Positions 1-11,949 of a DNA stretch of 64,000 nt are shown in pieces. Source of the stretch: Dermatemys mawii (Eukaryota > Chordata > Testudines > Dermatemydidae); contig ML677364.1 of the NCBI GenBank assembly GCA_007922305.1, positions 13,657,572 through 13,721,571 on the forward strand, written 5' to 3'. A program made the position numbers and the translations under genes. The notes beneath the pieces were generated by a model, which worked only from the letters and a program-made list of their open reading frames with translations, made no database searches and was not told where the DNA came from. Each line of letters starts with the position of its first letter. Positions within the stretch are counted from its first letter, which is position 1.

Positions 1-1189
1 GTGGCTGGTGAACCAACCCCCCCACCCCATATTTTCTATGGATGGTGATTATCCAGGATTTTATTAACCAGAATTAAATTTTTCCCTATCATCCTGAATA
101 ATCAAGAGTCTACTGTATTGCTTAAAGATATGGATATGCTGAAATGCTCTGCTGGATCAGGGATATGTGCATGCTGTAGTACATTAAGTGGAACTTAAAT
201 GATTCAGAAATCTTGTGCTGACCCTATGAGTAGGCTGAGTTTCATGCAAAAGAACATTGCTATCTTGTGTGGATGTAAGCTTTTATAAGAGGATTTTAAA
301 TGCCCTTAGGAACTATTGAAAATGTAAGCAGAAAACAAGAAATTGCTCAGTGGTCTGTTTTAGAGTGAAGATTTAACCAGCATGAGATGAGTTTGGCAGA
401 AAGACAACCTGTGGCTCTATAAAACCGTTTTTTTTCCCAGTTGCTTTTTATGATTCTATTCAGCACTAGAACAGAAACTGCCTTGAGTGCAATGAATAAG
501 ACAAGTATGATATACTAGCAGGCACAGTCTGCTAGATCTCAGGATAATTGGCATTAGGTTGGTGCATAACAAGGCACTATAATAAATAAGAAAAATCACA
601 TATCTGGTGTCCATATAAGACTCAAATGATGTGTCAGGAATCTTGGAATATTTTCCCCAACTTCCTTCCAAAACCCTCAACCCCTCTTGTATATACTGAC
701 ACATACAATACCTGACACAAACCCACAAAGATGAGGAAACAAAAAACTGCTTAGTAGTACATACCTCCTACTCTTCCATCCACAGGCACATGCTTTCCCA
801 TTATCACAACTACCATACATCACAGGCCACTCACCACAATCTGGACCCCGCTTTCCTATAGCATCCATCACTGCCTGTATCAAAGTACCTCCTTCCAACA
901 CTCCAAACTACAACACCAAAAATCCACAACACATAGTGTTCCTCTTCACATGCGTGCAAAGTACCTCAGGTGTTACGTGACCAGGATTCATCACCAAATT
1001 TGGTCCGCTGAGGATAACATTCCCTGGGCCTGGGCAGGGTACTCACGGGGTGCAACATGAACACATGCTGTCCACCCCCACATAGTGTTAAGGGGTATGC
1101 AGTTTGAAGGAAAGCTGAGCTGAGAGGAAGCCTGCTCCAGGGGTGAGAGAGCTACCCTGGAACTTAGAAAAACAGCATTCAATCCCTTG
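1..1189. other. Non-genic AT-rich DNA, one dispersed repeat inside
   Basis: I see no gene here. The short open frames lack recognisable domains and are ordinary for this composition. The part from about 956 to 1100 resembles the stretch near 40290-40420: both contain the core GTGACCAGGATTCATCACCA followed by a similar G/C-richer tail. It is therefore a dispersed repeat of unknown class. Confidence 0.5.
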
Positions 1190-1335
1190 TTTTGCTAAGA
1201 CTTCCTGCATTAACTTAGCTTTTTTGTGCCTTAGTTCTCCACCTTCCCTATTTCACAGGGGTTGTTGAGGATAAATAAATTAAAGATTGTGAGGTGCTCA
1301 GATATTATGGTGAATGGGGCCATATAAGTACCATA
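1190..1335 (+). repeat. MIR-type SINE fragment
   Basis: The order of blocks fits the middle and 3' part of an amniote MIR: a 'TTGTGCCTTAGTTCTCC' stretch, then 'CAGGGGTTGTTGAGGATAAA', then 'GAGGTGCTCAGATATTATGGTG' without its last bases. The 5' tRNA-like part is missing or unrecognisable. The copy is old and diverged. The family call rests on pattern recognition only. Confidence 0.6.
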
Positions 1336-2072
1336 GACAGTAGCACTAACTTATTCAAAATTTTTATATATATTAATAATCTAGATCTGAAAGCACTAAA
1401 AAAATTATCCATCGATTTCACAGGATATCCTGAATAAGTAAAGCAGGGGCATTTGCAACTGTTTTAACTCATGACAGCAATTAATTACTAATTATGTACA
1501 GTCTATATGGTTTGTTATTAAAAAGAATGGCATCATAGTTAATTAAACATAAAGGCTTGTTAACAAGAGAACAGACTCTATTTGAGCAATTGTAGTTTCT
1601 TCAGAGATTACATTTTGGCCTTTAAGAAACGAAGAAGTGCAAATTCAACCTGAACTAAATAAACATTCTGTTCATCACAGTCAAAGTGCCCTTGATGAAT
1701 GAAAGAGTATGCACAAGTTAAAGATCCCATGTGGCACCCGCTGCAGCAAGGCTAATATAGTCGTGACAAGTCTTACTTGCAGACATCACCACTGTTTTAA
1801 ATAGTCTTCATATTTACAATAGTAAATGCAAAGTCTTCACTGTTGGCTTGTTGCAATCATTTTCCTAAGAGTGTAACTTTTTTTAAGTGGATTTTGATAT
1901 TTTGCTCACTTATTTTAAAAGGGACTGCAAATATCTAATTTTGTTACTGGTGTTTAAATCCTCAGGAAGGAAAATACATTCAAATCCCTGATTATAGCTT
2001 CTCTAGCTCTTACAACAAAGCTTGCATTTTTTTCTCTCAGAGGAGTGTTAGCTTAGGAACATGCTTCTGTGC
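1336..2072. other. No recognisable feature
   Basis: This is AT-rich sequence without a supported gene, tandem repeat or element that I can name. Confidence 0.5.
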
Positions 2073-2074
2073 TA

Positions 2075-2192
2075 GAGTGACCAGACAGCAAGTGTAAAAA
2101 ATCAGGATGGAGTAGGAGGTAATAGGAGCTTATATAAGAAAAAGACCCCAAAATTAGGACTGCCTCTATAAAATCGGGACATCTGGTCACCC
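2075..2192. mobile_element. Short MITE with GTGACCAGA-type terminal inverted repeats
   Basis: The ends are inverted copies: GAGTGACCAGAC at the left, and a right end whose complement reads GGGTGACCAGATG. Both ends abut a TA dinucleotide (2073-2074 and 2193-2194), as expected for a Tc1/mariner-like TA target duplication. The interior repeats the motif AAATCGGGAC and holds a run 'AAAAAGACCCCAAAAT'. At 118 bp it is non-autonomous and encodes nothing. The superfamily assignment is inferred from the TA flank only. Confidence 0.7.
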
Positions 2193-2194
2193 TA

Positions 2195-5100
2195 TTCTGT
2201 TCCTTACTGATTAAGCAACAGCTGATAAAAATCAAATAGATCTCAAAAGGGCATCTAATAATAGCTACATGTTGATTTACATATAGAAAGAATGACAGGG
2301 ACAGAGGAGAAACAGCAGGCGAGCCTTCAGATTAAAGTATATGCATAACTCACTGTATGAGACCAAAGTCCAGAATTAAATAGTTCCTAGATCCCATTTA
2401 GATATAAGAAAAATGTTCAATGTTCAAAGGTACAATTAAGCATTTTCATTTTCAGAGAGACTCAATTGTGACTGGAATATTCAGCATTGAAGCAAATTAA
2501 TTTTTCTAACCCTGTTTCAACTGGAGCTACTTGATACATCTCATGATTCAGAGGAATACATGTCTGACAGCACTGAGCGCTATTAACAGTGAGCAGCTAT
2601 TGCTGCATTTTATTTCTAAATAAAATGTCATGGGGTGAACTGTAAATGAAATGAAGCAGTGACAGAGGAAGAAAGGCCATCACAGTACTCACCAGAATGC
2701 TAGAACTAGCGAATATTTAGGTATTGTATTAGAATATCTGCAAAATGGAGTAGTAGTGGCATAGTAGTGATGTATTTTGGAAAATCCCCATTCAGTAACA
2801 AAAATTCCTTTTAATTCTATTATAGGACACAAAAGATTTAGCAGTATTCACAGATAAATGTAGCGTTCTTTTCTCTGTATCACTCTGAAAGGGGAATGTA
2901 TTGTTTAGTTTATATGAGCTAATTCAAATGTCCTGAAAGAATGTTACACTATAAAATCTGAGTCTGGATGGCATAGTAATCAGATGATATTGTTTTAGTT
3001 ACTGACTAAGCAGTACAAAGGTGCTTATATCATATATTTAGACCACATGTTCATGTTTAGGCTATGCTTCTTCCTCTCTCAATCAGAGATAGTTATTAAC
3101 TTGTTGAAGTGCAACCAGCCTGTGAGTTCTGTACAATTCCAGCTTGTGAAAGCATGGGTGAAATGTCTCATAGAATACATGTGGGAGCTGCAGCAACAAT
3201 AAGCCACTATAAAAGCTAAATGAAAAAAATGAACAAACAGGCTTTGGGTAAAATGCTGAACCGTTTTAATATAGCAATCGGAGAGTGTATCTTATACACC
3301 ACTGTTTCATAAGTGCTTGAGAATAAAAGGAAAATGGTTTTGTTAAAGTGTCATTGCTAGGATGTCAGCTAAGAGGATTTCACAAGCTGCATAGTCAAAG
3401 GAGAACTGGAGTGTAGCCCTAGAAGACACAATCTTGCATTTGAAGAACATAAAAGCTAGAGCATGGATAGGGTGCTTATAGCGCAAGGAGCGCTTAAAAG
3501 ACTAAATTAATTAAGAAAGTGCTGAAGCCTACATCTTAACTTATTTTGTAAGCGTTGGGGCTTCAAAAATTAGAATTTAACCCATTTTACCATTATCCAT
3601 AATCCATTATCATTTCCATTCTTCCATTTCATTCCATTATCGGCAGACAATAGTAAAGTGAGGGTCCTGGCTTTCTCCAGAGACATTTAATTAGAAAAGA
3701 GACTGAAGGAATATGTCACAGTCAGATTGAGCTATCCAAGAGTAACAAGAACACCTTTTCATAGTGAAGATTATTTCAAGATCCATCCTATTATTCTAGT
3801 GTACACATTCTTTCTTTATCTGCCCAGGAGTAACTCTAGGCAAACTCTGACAAAAGTATAGCTCCTGCTGCACATCAGTCAATGGATTTTGCTCATAACA
3901 GAAAAGGGGGTGGGAAAGAAAAACATGTTCTTTGGGGACATGTAATTATTTTCAGATTTTTTATCTGGTCTTCAAAGTCAGCCTTACGTTATTGTTGTGA
4001 AAGGAAGGAAATAGAGTAAGAACTCTGTGCAAAATGTTAGAAGGCATTTATACGTGGATTTTTTGTGTGTGTGCTGCAAAATGATACCAATTGATGTAAT
4101 AGTTGCAAGCAAAGGAAAAAATAAACAGTTCAAAGCTGTTCAACTAGCTCTTTACATATGTTGATTCTTTGCCATTACAGAGAGGATTAGATAGTTCTGG
4201 GGATTGATAAAAGGGGAGAGATGTTCAAATCGTAGATAAAAAAAGTGTCACAAAATATTTTTTCCAATTAATATGGAGTTAAGTGCATTTTTGTGCTATT
4301 TGTGAGATTTTTGGTAAACTACCAGATTTTCATCAAAATGTTTCAAAATACATTTGAATACAAAAATGTTTCATAAATATTAGTACAAATTGTTATTTTC
4401 CAGTTTTAAAATTTCTCAGACATATAATCAGGAAGCAGGAGGGAGAAAAAAAAACACAAGAAAAACATGCACCTTAGATGGCCAACCGCACAACAAAAAC
4501 AATGAATAATGATTAGTCAAAGTGAGAAATCCATGAACAACCCATTGCAAATAGCAAATAAATTCCCAGCAAAACCATTCATCTCTCTTTTTTTTCCAAA
4601 TTCCAAAGAGATGCAGTCTTCTTGAAGATCAAGCACCACCCTGACTGATCTCTAGCTAATCCTAAAGGTGAAATGGCAGCACATTCATTTTGCCAATGAT
4701 GGACAACCTTATCCCATCATCAAAGCTTTAGGGGATCCTGTTATTAGTACCTGTTAGAACCCTTTTAGTTCTTTCTTTCTGTAAACTTGATTCATTTATA
4801 TATCAACTATTTTTAGAATCATTACAATATTAATAAAAATATATATGAATTCTAAAGCCCAGAACACTGCTGTATTGTGCACCTTCATGTCTATACCCTC
4901 CTCCCATATATAGATAGATAAATATAGATATAGATGTCTTACATACGCATATATGGACTTGGAAAACTAATAAGGGATAATTGTTACCGCAGATGTTTTC
5001 TGTTGAGAAATCAGTAGGGAAGAATGATTATGGAGTAACAAGGACCCACTGAGAGAGATTATCTTGACTAATTGTTTTTCTTGGAGTTAAGTGGGATTTT

Positions 5101-5626
5101 AAAGGTCCCTTCAAGAATGCAAGACCTTCTTCCTCACCCATGGGAAAGACTTTTAAAAACTGCATTAAATAATCCAAAACAAGAGCCACTGTTCACAAGA
5201 GACTTAGCTGGTTATGGCTCCAGCCCCACTGTTGAAACTCTGTTGAAACTGCATGCTTAGTTACCCCCAGTACAATCCCACTGAGCTGTGTGTGGCAACT
5301 AGATACGTAATCAAGGCAGCGTAAATCAGGGGAGAACAAAAGACCTGTGCCTGAATACAATTCCTTTTCTTATTAAGGTGCACATCCCAAGAACCTCTTT
5401 ACTTTTCAGGATTAGAGGGAAATCCTCTATATTAGGGAGAATGAAAGGCAATTTGGGAGTTGATGGCCTAGAGCAGTGGCAGGCAAGGGCTAGACTCAGC
5501 CATTGGTATCAGCAATTTCTTTTTTTTTTTGTCATTCAAATGAATTTTGAGTCATAGCTGACATCTCAGTCATTATGTAAAATTATTCACTATGGCCTGT
5601 TGACATGCACACAGAGGTATCTCACT
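2195..5626. other. Long stretch without genes or nameable repeats
   Basis: About 3.4 kb of AT-rich DNA. I see short AT microsatellite-like pieces near 4835 and 4905-4935 (ATAGATA). Around 4280-4400 there is a degenerate 'TTTCAAAATAC'-style repeat like that near 63450-63660. I cannot support any exon. Confidence 0.5.
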
Positions 5627-5634
5627 GCCAAGTC

Positions 5635-5853
5635 CAGGGGTTCTCAAGCTGGGGGTCAGGACTCCTCATGGGGTCACAAGGTCATTACATGAGGGGTCAC
5701 GAGCTGTCAGTCTCTGCCCCAAACCCCACTTGCCTCCAGCATTTATAATGGTGTTAAATATATTAAACAGTGTGTTAATTTATTAGGGGGGTGTCACAAT
5801 CAGAGGCTTGAAATGTGAAAGGGGTCGCCAGTAAAAAAATTTGAGACCCACTA
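5635..5853. mobile_element. hAT-like MITE
   Basis: The left end begins CAGGGGTTCTCAAGC and the right end is the near complement TTTGAGACCCACTA. The flanks GCCAAGTC (5627-5634) and GCCAACTC (5854-5861) match at 7 of 8 positions, giving an 8-bp target-site duplication typical of hAT transposons. The inside contains repeated GGGGTCAC/GGGGTCGC motifs and no coding potential. It would have depended on a transposase encoded elsewhere. Divergence of the TIRs and TSD points to an old insertion. Confidence 0.8.
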
Positions 5854-5861
5854 GCCAACTC

Positions 5862-6724
5862 CCTATCCTAGGAGGGGAGGGAAGGGGAAGACTGCAGAGT
5901 GATCTCCCACCTCCATGCAGGGAGTGGCCTATGCTTGCCACTGCCATGCTGGAGCCTTTGCATTTATTTATTGACAAAATTTGCAGAATTTTAAAATGTT
6001 GGTGCTGAATTCTCTCAGGCATATGCGGTGCTGGGCAGTTGGAGGAATGGGAGTGGGGTCTGTCAGTGGGAGATCGCTGGGCATAAATCCTAAGAACAGC
6101 CCTGACTAACCTATACAAGAAGGACACTCCCAACATTAGTAAGGGGAGGAAATACAAATAAGGAAGAGGGGGAAGCCCCTTCTGAATATGTATTAGACAT
6201 AGTGGCATCAGCGTAACATATTATGAAAGTTGCATCCCAGCCTGTGCACAGTGGGAGAGAGATATAGCCCTTGGGAAGTGCCAGAAGGATGGCCGCTGGC
6301 AATGAAGGGGAAGGTGATAGTGATGAAGAAGTTAATGGCTAACATTTGAGGTTGTTCTTTGGGGTATGCTCTGCGTGTATAGATGTGCAGATGTATATTC
6401 TGTTGTATCTCTATCTACCTTACTGAGTTAGAGTGTTTGTGACTTTGCTAAATATATTAATAAACTATTTGTAAATGTAGAAATATTCCTATAATATAAA
6501 TGTTGCAACTATGCACATTGAGTTTCTCAACTATATAATAATTTAAATAATACTGGGCCTGATCCTGGGACAGGATCCTGTCAACCCTCAAAGTGACAAG
6601 TGAGAATTCTTAGGTAATCAATATAATTAAGACATAATATACAGATCAGGCTACACTGATGAAGTCATTTAGAGTGACTATAGCAATACAAATAATTCAG
6701 TATTATAGGGAGCAACACTATTAC
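5862..6724. other. No recognisable feature
   Basis: No gene is supported. Reverse-strand open frames at 5783-6302 overlap the MITE and show no domain. I take them as chance. Confidence 0.45.
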
Positions 6725-6930
6725 GGAAGAGGAGTATTTAAGTTAAGCACCAAGGTTGACACAAGAATAAATGAATATAACCTGGCCATCAACAAATTCA
6801 GACTTTAAACTAGATGGAGTAGAGTGAAGCTCTGGAATAGCCTTCCAAGGGGAGCAGTGGGGGTAAAAAAAACCTAACTGGCTTCAGAACTGACCTGGAT
6901 AAGACTACGGAGGTGATGGTATGCTGAGAC
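6725..6930 (+). pseudogene. CR1 LINE ORF2 C-terminal fragment
   Basis: The sense strand carries a decayed version of the C-terminal end of CR1 ORF2: translation around 6825-6865 gives 'RVKLWNSLPRG', the 'W-N-x-L-P-R' block shared with the CR1 relic at 46728-47190. The usual downstream text 'GGAGGTGATGGTATG' follows. Stops and frame changes are present and the CR1 3' terminus is not reached. It is a dead 5'-truncated LINE fragment. Confidence 0.6.
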
Positions 6931-6964
6931 TGCAAACAAAGGCATATGGACCCTCTGTGATTGC

Positions 6965-8280
6965 TGTGATGGATTGGCACTCCTTGGGTGCAACCTGGAA
7001 GCTATTGGAACCACTGTGCCCCAAAACATTCAGCTGTGTTGGCCTCTCCCCCAGCTCTTCTGGTGACTCATGACCAGCCCCATGGAGGACTGTTATCACT
7101 CAACATGACAGCAGGTGCGCCACATACCCAACTGAGTCACCTGAGTGCTTTGCCTAATCCAGTGTTTCCCAAACTGTGTTCCACAGAACACTGGTGTTCT
7201 GCACGATGTGACTAGGTGTTCTGTGAAAGAATTGTAATTTAAAAAAAGAGTCTTTAATTTTTTTTTAATTTTAAATTTGGCATATTTGAAGCATAGTTTA
7301 CAACTCTTTTTGAATGACTATAATTTACAAAATAAAATATATTTGAGTGTAAATAACACAATTTTTATCTGAAAACCAAACGACTACAAAATAATATTAT
7401 AAGTGTTCCGTAAATATATACCTGGCTAAAAAGTGTTCTGTGGCCAAAAAAGTTTGGGAAACGCTGACCTAATCCATTCATGGATCAACAATAGAGGCAC
7501 CGTCCACTTTCCCAGCTCCCCAGCCTTGCACCTGTACTAGAGTATAAACCTGAAATGATACTGTCTTGCACTGCACAGGAGGTCTTTACTGTGCATGCTC
7601 ATTAAATAGTCCACTCCTACCTCAATGCGGGGAAGATATTCACAAGCCTTTGTTAACAAAGCTAATATTCCCTAACACTTCACTCAAAAACACATTGGTT
7701 AAAATAAAACATAAAACAGGTATATTAACTACAGAACGATAGATTTTAAGTGATTATAAGTGATAACAAACAGATCAAAGCAGGTTACTTTAGCAATTAA
7801 ACAAAATCACAATTTCAGTCTCATAAAAACTAGATAGAATTAGAATCAGCAATATCCCACTCTGACTGATGATACACATAGATTTTAGCTTCCTTACACA
7901 GGCAGGGCTCACTTCTTTCCCACCTGGGACCCACTTCCCAATTCACTCTTTGTTCCTTTGGTGTTTCCAGATGTTGTCTTGGAGGGGAGTGAGTCCTAGT
8001 CATGATGTCTCTTCCCCTTATATACTTTTTTTTCCCCATGTGTCAGGAATCCCTTTGTTCCAAGCCAGTTTTCCACAAGCTGGGCTGGGAAAGTTCAAGT
8101 ACCAACATGGAGTTCAATATCATGTGGTCTAATCACATGCCCTTGCATGCCATGCTGAGTCATAGCAGCCATTAATCATAGGTCCCAGAAATGTTTCCAG
8201 ATGCGGACAAGCCTTTTCCATTGTCCATTGTCTTTGCTGATGGGCCATTAGCACTGTCTAGATTCTTCATCATTGTATCT
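6965..8280. repeat. Unclassified interspersed repeat, possibly LTR-derived, interrupted by a hAT-like MITE
   Basis: The tract begins TGTGATGGATTGG and continues on both sides of the 7160-7466 MITE, whose target duplication proves that the flanking DNA was contiguous before that insertion. The composition (alternating C-rich and A-rich blocks, long AAAC/AAAT stretches at 7680-7810, TATATAC at 8021) resembles an old LTR or retroelement interior. I cannot define the ends or the family. Confidence 0.3.
7160..7466. mobile_element. hAT-like MITE with 16-bp TIRs
   Basis: The left end is CAGTGTTTCCCAAACT and the right end AGTTTGGGAAACGCTG, which are inverted copies with one mismatch. The flanks GCCTAATC (7152-7159) and ACCTAATC (7467-7474) are an 8-bp target-site duplication with one mismatch. 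The interior is A/T-rich and noncoding, with TGTTCTG/TGTTCCG repeats just inside each end. This architecture is diagnostic of a non-autonomous hAT element. Confidence 0.85.
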
Positions 8281-8284
8281 GAAG

Positions 8285-8402
8285 GGCAAGTTGTAGATCT
8301 CTTACAGAAGTGGATGGGTGAGGTTTCACGTCCTGTAATATATAGGAAGTCAGAATAAATAACCAGAATGGTCCCTTCTGACCTTAAAATCTGTGAGTCT
8401 AT
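8285..8402 (+). mobile_element. CR1 LINE 3' end
   Basis: The tract ends 'ATGGTCCCTTCTGACCTTAA' followed by a degenerate 'TCTGTGAGTCTAT', the mirror of the CR1 3' terminus seen antisense at 9506. It is a short 5'-truncated fragment. No coding sequence remains. Confidence 0.7.
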
Positions 8403-9505
8403 ATCTTCTCTCTGAGAACACTTCACACATTTAAGTCAATATGTAATTTCTGGGTTTATATACCTTGGTGACCAGCACAACAGAATTCATTATATTACTC
8501 AATATACATATAATACTGTATTAATAACACTTACTAATGAGGAAAAACACTGTAACTCTTCCTCCCAAAAATATCAATAACAAAGGATATTTCCTGAATC
8601 AATTATTTTATACACTGGGGAAGGAGAAAATATAGCAGCTTTGTTTATGATGTTCAGGATTATCATGCCCATACATTAAAGTGGCACTAGCATTTATTCC
8701 AGACTGAAATATTCTATTCATTTCTTATGGTTATCATTTTCATTATTGTTTATTATCATGTCATATTTCCATTACAAATTTGAACTGAGGCTATGTAAAT
8801 TAAGAGTTGCTCAGTTTGTGATGTTCCCTGTTGTCCTTTTTCTTTGAATTTACTAGCTATGGAAAAGCTAAACTCTCCCTCTCTGTTTATTAGTTTTCCC
8901 CTCCTGAATGTCTTCATCCATCTTCTGTTTTCTATTAGGTTCTTTTTTCATTAGATAGGTTTGCTCACCTGTTTACCAAGAGTCCTGCTTGTTGCTTCCT
9001 GACTTCTGTCACTTACATGGTTTCTTCTTATCTCTCATTTAGATTGTCTTCATAGGTTTGTAATCTGTATTCCTCATTCTGCTAGTAGTTTGTTTTGTTT
9101 CTGATGTGCATGATGGCCAGGCCACTCAAAAGTTTTATTTGCTTGGAGTTGAAAGCTCACAGTTTGGAAAGCTTCTCTGAACACAAACCAAAGTCACTCT
9201 GAATCTGATTTTTTTTAACTGTCTTTTAGTTTAAATTAAATTCTTTCTTAAAAGAGATATTTTATTATTTTCTATCAACCTACCTCCTCCATTTATATTT
9301 TAAGACAACCAGAGTGCACATTTGAACAAAAAATTGTTAGTGAAAGGTAAACTTCAACAGTGTCTAAATTTCAGTCCATAAGATGCTTTTCTGAATCTCT
9401 GGATCAGGAAATTGGACTAGACTTCTCTTGAGATTAGAATGTCTCATAAGGTTTCCATTACTTACTATCATGGGCTTGAAGATAAATACTACAAAAATAG
9501 CCACT
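8403..9505. other. No recognisable feature
   Basis: AT-rich sequence with T-rich runs. No gene or nameable repeat is seen before the antisense CR1 that starts near 9506. Confidence 0.5.
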
Positions 9506-10152
9506 TTCATAGATTCATAGACTTTAAAGTCAGAAGGGACCATTATGATCATCTAGTCTGACCTCCTCCATAATGCGGGCCACAGAATCTCCCCCACCCA
9601 CTCTTGTAATAAACCACTAATCTATGTTTGTGCTATTGAAGCCCTCAAATCATGGTTTGAAGACTTCAAGGTGAAGAGAATCCTCCAGTAAGTGAATTGT
9701 GCCCTGTGCTGCAGAGGAAAGTGAAAAAAAACCCCAAACCCAAAACCCAGGGGGATTTTTTTCCAATCTGCCCTGAAGGAAAATTCCTTTCTGACCCCAA
9801 ATATGCCAATCAACTAAACCCTGAGCAGGTGGGCAAGACTCACCAGCCAGACATCCAGGAAAGAATTCTCTGTAGTAACTCTGATCCCAAACCATCTGAC
9901 ATCCCACCAGAGGCCACTGGGCATATTTACTACTAATAGTCAAAGATCAGTTAATTGCCAAAATTAGCCTATCCCTTCATACCATCTCCTCCATAAACTT
10001 ATCAAACTTAGTCTTGCATCCAGATAGGTCTCTGCCCCCATTGCTTGCCTTGGAAGGCTGTTTCAGAACTTCACTCCGCTGATGGTCAGAAACTGTCATC
10101 TAATTTCCAGTCTAAACTTCCTGCTGGCCAGTTTATATCCATTTGTTCTTGT
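9506..10152 (-). mobile_element. CR1 LINE 3' portion (first part)
   Basis: Read on the minus strand, this ends with the CR1 3' terminus: the plus strand starts 'TTCATAGATTCATAGAC', the degenerate 8-bp terminal repeat, followed by 'AGTCAGAAGGGACCATTATG'. The tract continues through the C-terminal ORF2 and 3' UTR region until a 276-bp insertion at 10153. Coding capacity is lost by stops. The same CR1 copy resumes at 10440. Confidence 0.8.
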
Positions 10153-10428
10153 AAAAATAAAAGGAGTACTTGTGGCACCTTAGAGACTAACAAATTTATT
10201 ACAGCATAAGCTTTCATAGGCTACAGCCCCTTCATCAGATGCATAGAATGGAACACACAGTGGTAAGATATATACCACTGTGGTATATAGGCTACAGCCC
10301 ACTTGCAAGTGGTAAATGGGCTGTAGCCTATGGAAGTTTATGCTGTAATAAATTTGTTAGTCTCTAAGGTGCCACAAGTACTCCTGTTCTTTTTACGGAT
10401 ATAGACTAACATGGCTGCTACTCTGAAA
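10153..10428. mobile_element. Retroposed insert with inverted arms and hammerhead-like core
   Basis: The insert splits one CR1 copy and is flanked by an 11-bp duplication, TTTGTTCTTGT (10142-10152) and TTTGTACTTGT (10429-10439), with one mismatch. Its left arm (about 10163-10229) and right arm (about 10318-10385) are reverse complements sharing GTACTTGTGGCACCTTAGAG, AACAAATTTATTACAGCATA and a GGCTACAGCC block. On the minus strand of the left arm, CTGATGA (10232-10238), a pairable GGCT/AGCC segment and GAAA (10212-10215) are spaced like a hammerhead ribozyme core. The right arm has lost CTGATGA. The variable-length TSD fits target-primed reverse transcription. A Penelope-like origin is an inference. 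Confidence 0.65.
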
Positions 10429-10439
10429 TTTGTACTTGT

Positions 10440-10800
10440 GTCCACATTGGTACTGAGCTTAAATAATCCCTCTGATATATTTATAGAGAGCAATCATATC
10501 TCCCCTCGGCCTTCTTTTAGTTAGGTTGAAGAAGCCAAGCTCTTTGAGTCTCCTTTCATAAGACAGGTTTTCCATTCCTCGGATCATCCTAATAGCCCTT
10601 CTCTGTACCTGTTCCAGTTTGAATTCATCCTTCTTAAACATGGGTCACCAGAACTGCACACAATATTCCAGATGAGGCCTCACTAGTGTCTTGTATAATG
10701 GTACTAACATCTTCTTATCTCTACTGGAAATATCTCACCTGATGCATCCCAAGACCTCATTTGCTTTTTTCACAGCTGTATCACATTGGCGGCTTGTGTG
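10440..10800 (-). pseudogene. CR1 LINE ORF2 C-terminal relic (second part)
   Basis: Minus-strand translation of 10459-10641 gives the conserved CR1 ORF2 C-terminal block: 'LEQVQRRAIRMIRGMENLSY' followed by an 'LKELGFFNLTKRRPRGDMIA' stretch. This is the end of the reverse transcriptase ORF and is clearly related to the copy at 46728-47190. Upstream on the minus strand, the text for 'N-x-x-HT-CDTAVKK'-like residues near 10750-10790 is also CR1-like but degraded. It is the same element as 9506-10152, interrupted by the insert. Confidence 0.8.
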
Positions 10801-11340
10801 CATTTCTTCAATAAGCCACTAACATTGTTTGGCCTCATCCAACAGAGCACATTTGAAATACAGAGACATGGTCAATATTCCCGGCTTCAGATACAAAAAA
10901 GGATACGTGCATTCAAATTGGATAAACACATTCAGTAAATTATAACTTTCTAATGATATCTTACAAGACCAATCCTGCATAAAGTATATCTTAGTTATAC
11001 CATATTCATATCATAACCATATTCCTATGAAGAATATGGGGTGTAACAACACACATACATCTCACAATGATTATGACCAACTTGACGCAGGCTTTCATTA
11101 GATACCTTACATGGCATTCTTTGGCAGACTAGTATGTAGATATCATATCCGGGGGACCCTGTACCCTTATGCCCTCTAAGAGTTGGCATCAAGAGGTCCT
11201 TGTGTCACATCTATGGATCACTGACTGATTGTGTGACAGATTGCTCAGTTATATATTGCCTGTTTTTAAATTATTTCTGGAATTTGCATTATCATTAAAT
11301 ATTTGCATTATCACTAAACCAAGCAATACAGAAACATGAC
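10801..11340. other. Non-genic, probably an old unclassified repeat
   Basis: No gene is seen. The sequence between about 10860 and 11210 has the look of an old LTR or retroelement fragment (it ends CTTGTGTCACA), but I found no matching end or target duplication. Confidence 0.3.
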
Positions 11341-11344
11341 CGAG

Positions 11345-11540
11345 AACTTATACAGCACTTTTCAATGGTAGACTTCAAGGTGCTTTAGAATGGAGGCAAG
11401 TATCATTATCCCCATCTGTAAAATTGGGATAAAATTGAGGTACAGTGCCTTGAAACAGGCCATCCAGCAAATAGAGCCACAAATAGAACCCAGATCTCCT
11501 AAGTCCCACACCAATGTGCTATCTACTAAGCCATGCTAGC
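11345..11540 (-). repeat. MIR-type SINE, antisense
   Basis: On the plus strand the blocks appear in reverse-complement MIR order: 'ATTATCCCCATCTGTAAAAT', then 'GAGGTACAGTGCCTTG', then 'AGAACCCAGATCTCCTAAGT', ending 'TGTGCTATCTACTAAGCCAT', the complement of the tRNA-like head. It is nearly full length and well diverged. Confidence 0.7.
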
Positions 11541-11949
11541 ATTAACATTTTCAAACACGTGATTAAGTGTTCTGTTATACCATACATTTTGATGGTGCCT
11601 AGCTGGCAGAATGAGAAAGGGAGAAGTGTCACAAAAACATCACAAGATGAAGTCTAGAACACAGGCAGGTAAAGAAGAGATGTGGTTGCCCTTAGTCAAA
11701 CAGCGAAACAAATTATATGAAGTCTTAATGAAGGATTATTTGCGATACACAGTAAGTTTTGTACTTCATCTTAAATTGCCCCTTTGATGTTTCTTAAAAG
11801 ACAGAAAAAAATACTCTATCTGTGCAGTGATCAATACTAAAAAAAAAATCATATCATTTACATTCCAAAAGCATATTTCATCATCTATATCATAGCTACA
11901 GTATACATTGCACCTGAATTGCATGTTTTCAATTGAATTGGAATGTTAC
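11541..11949. other. No recognisable feature
   Basis: No gene or nameable repeat is seen. Confidence 0.45.
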
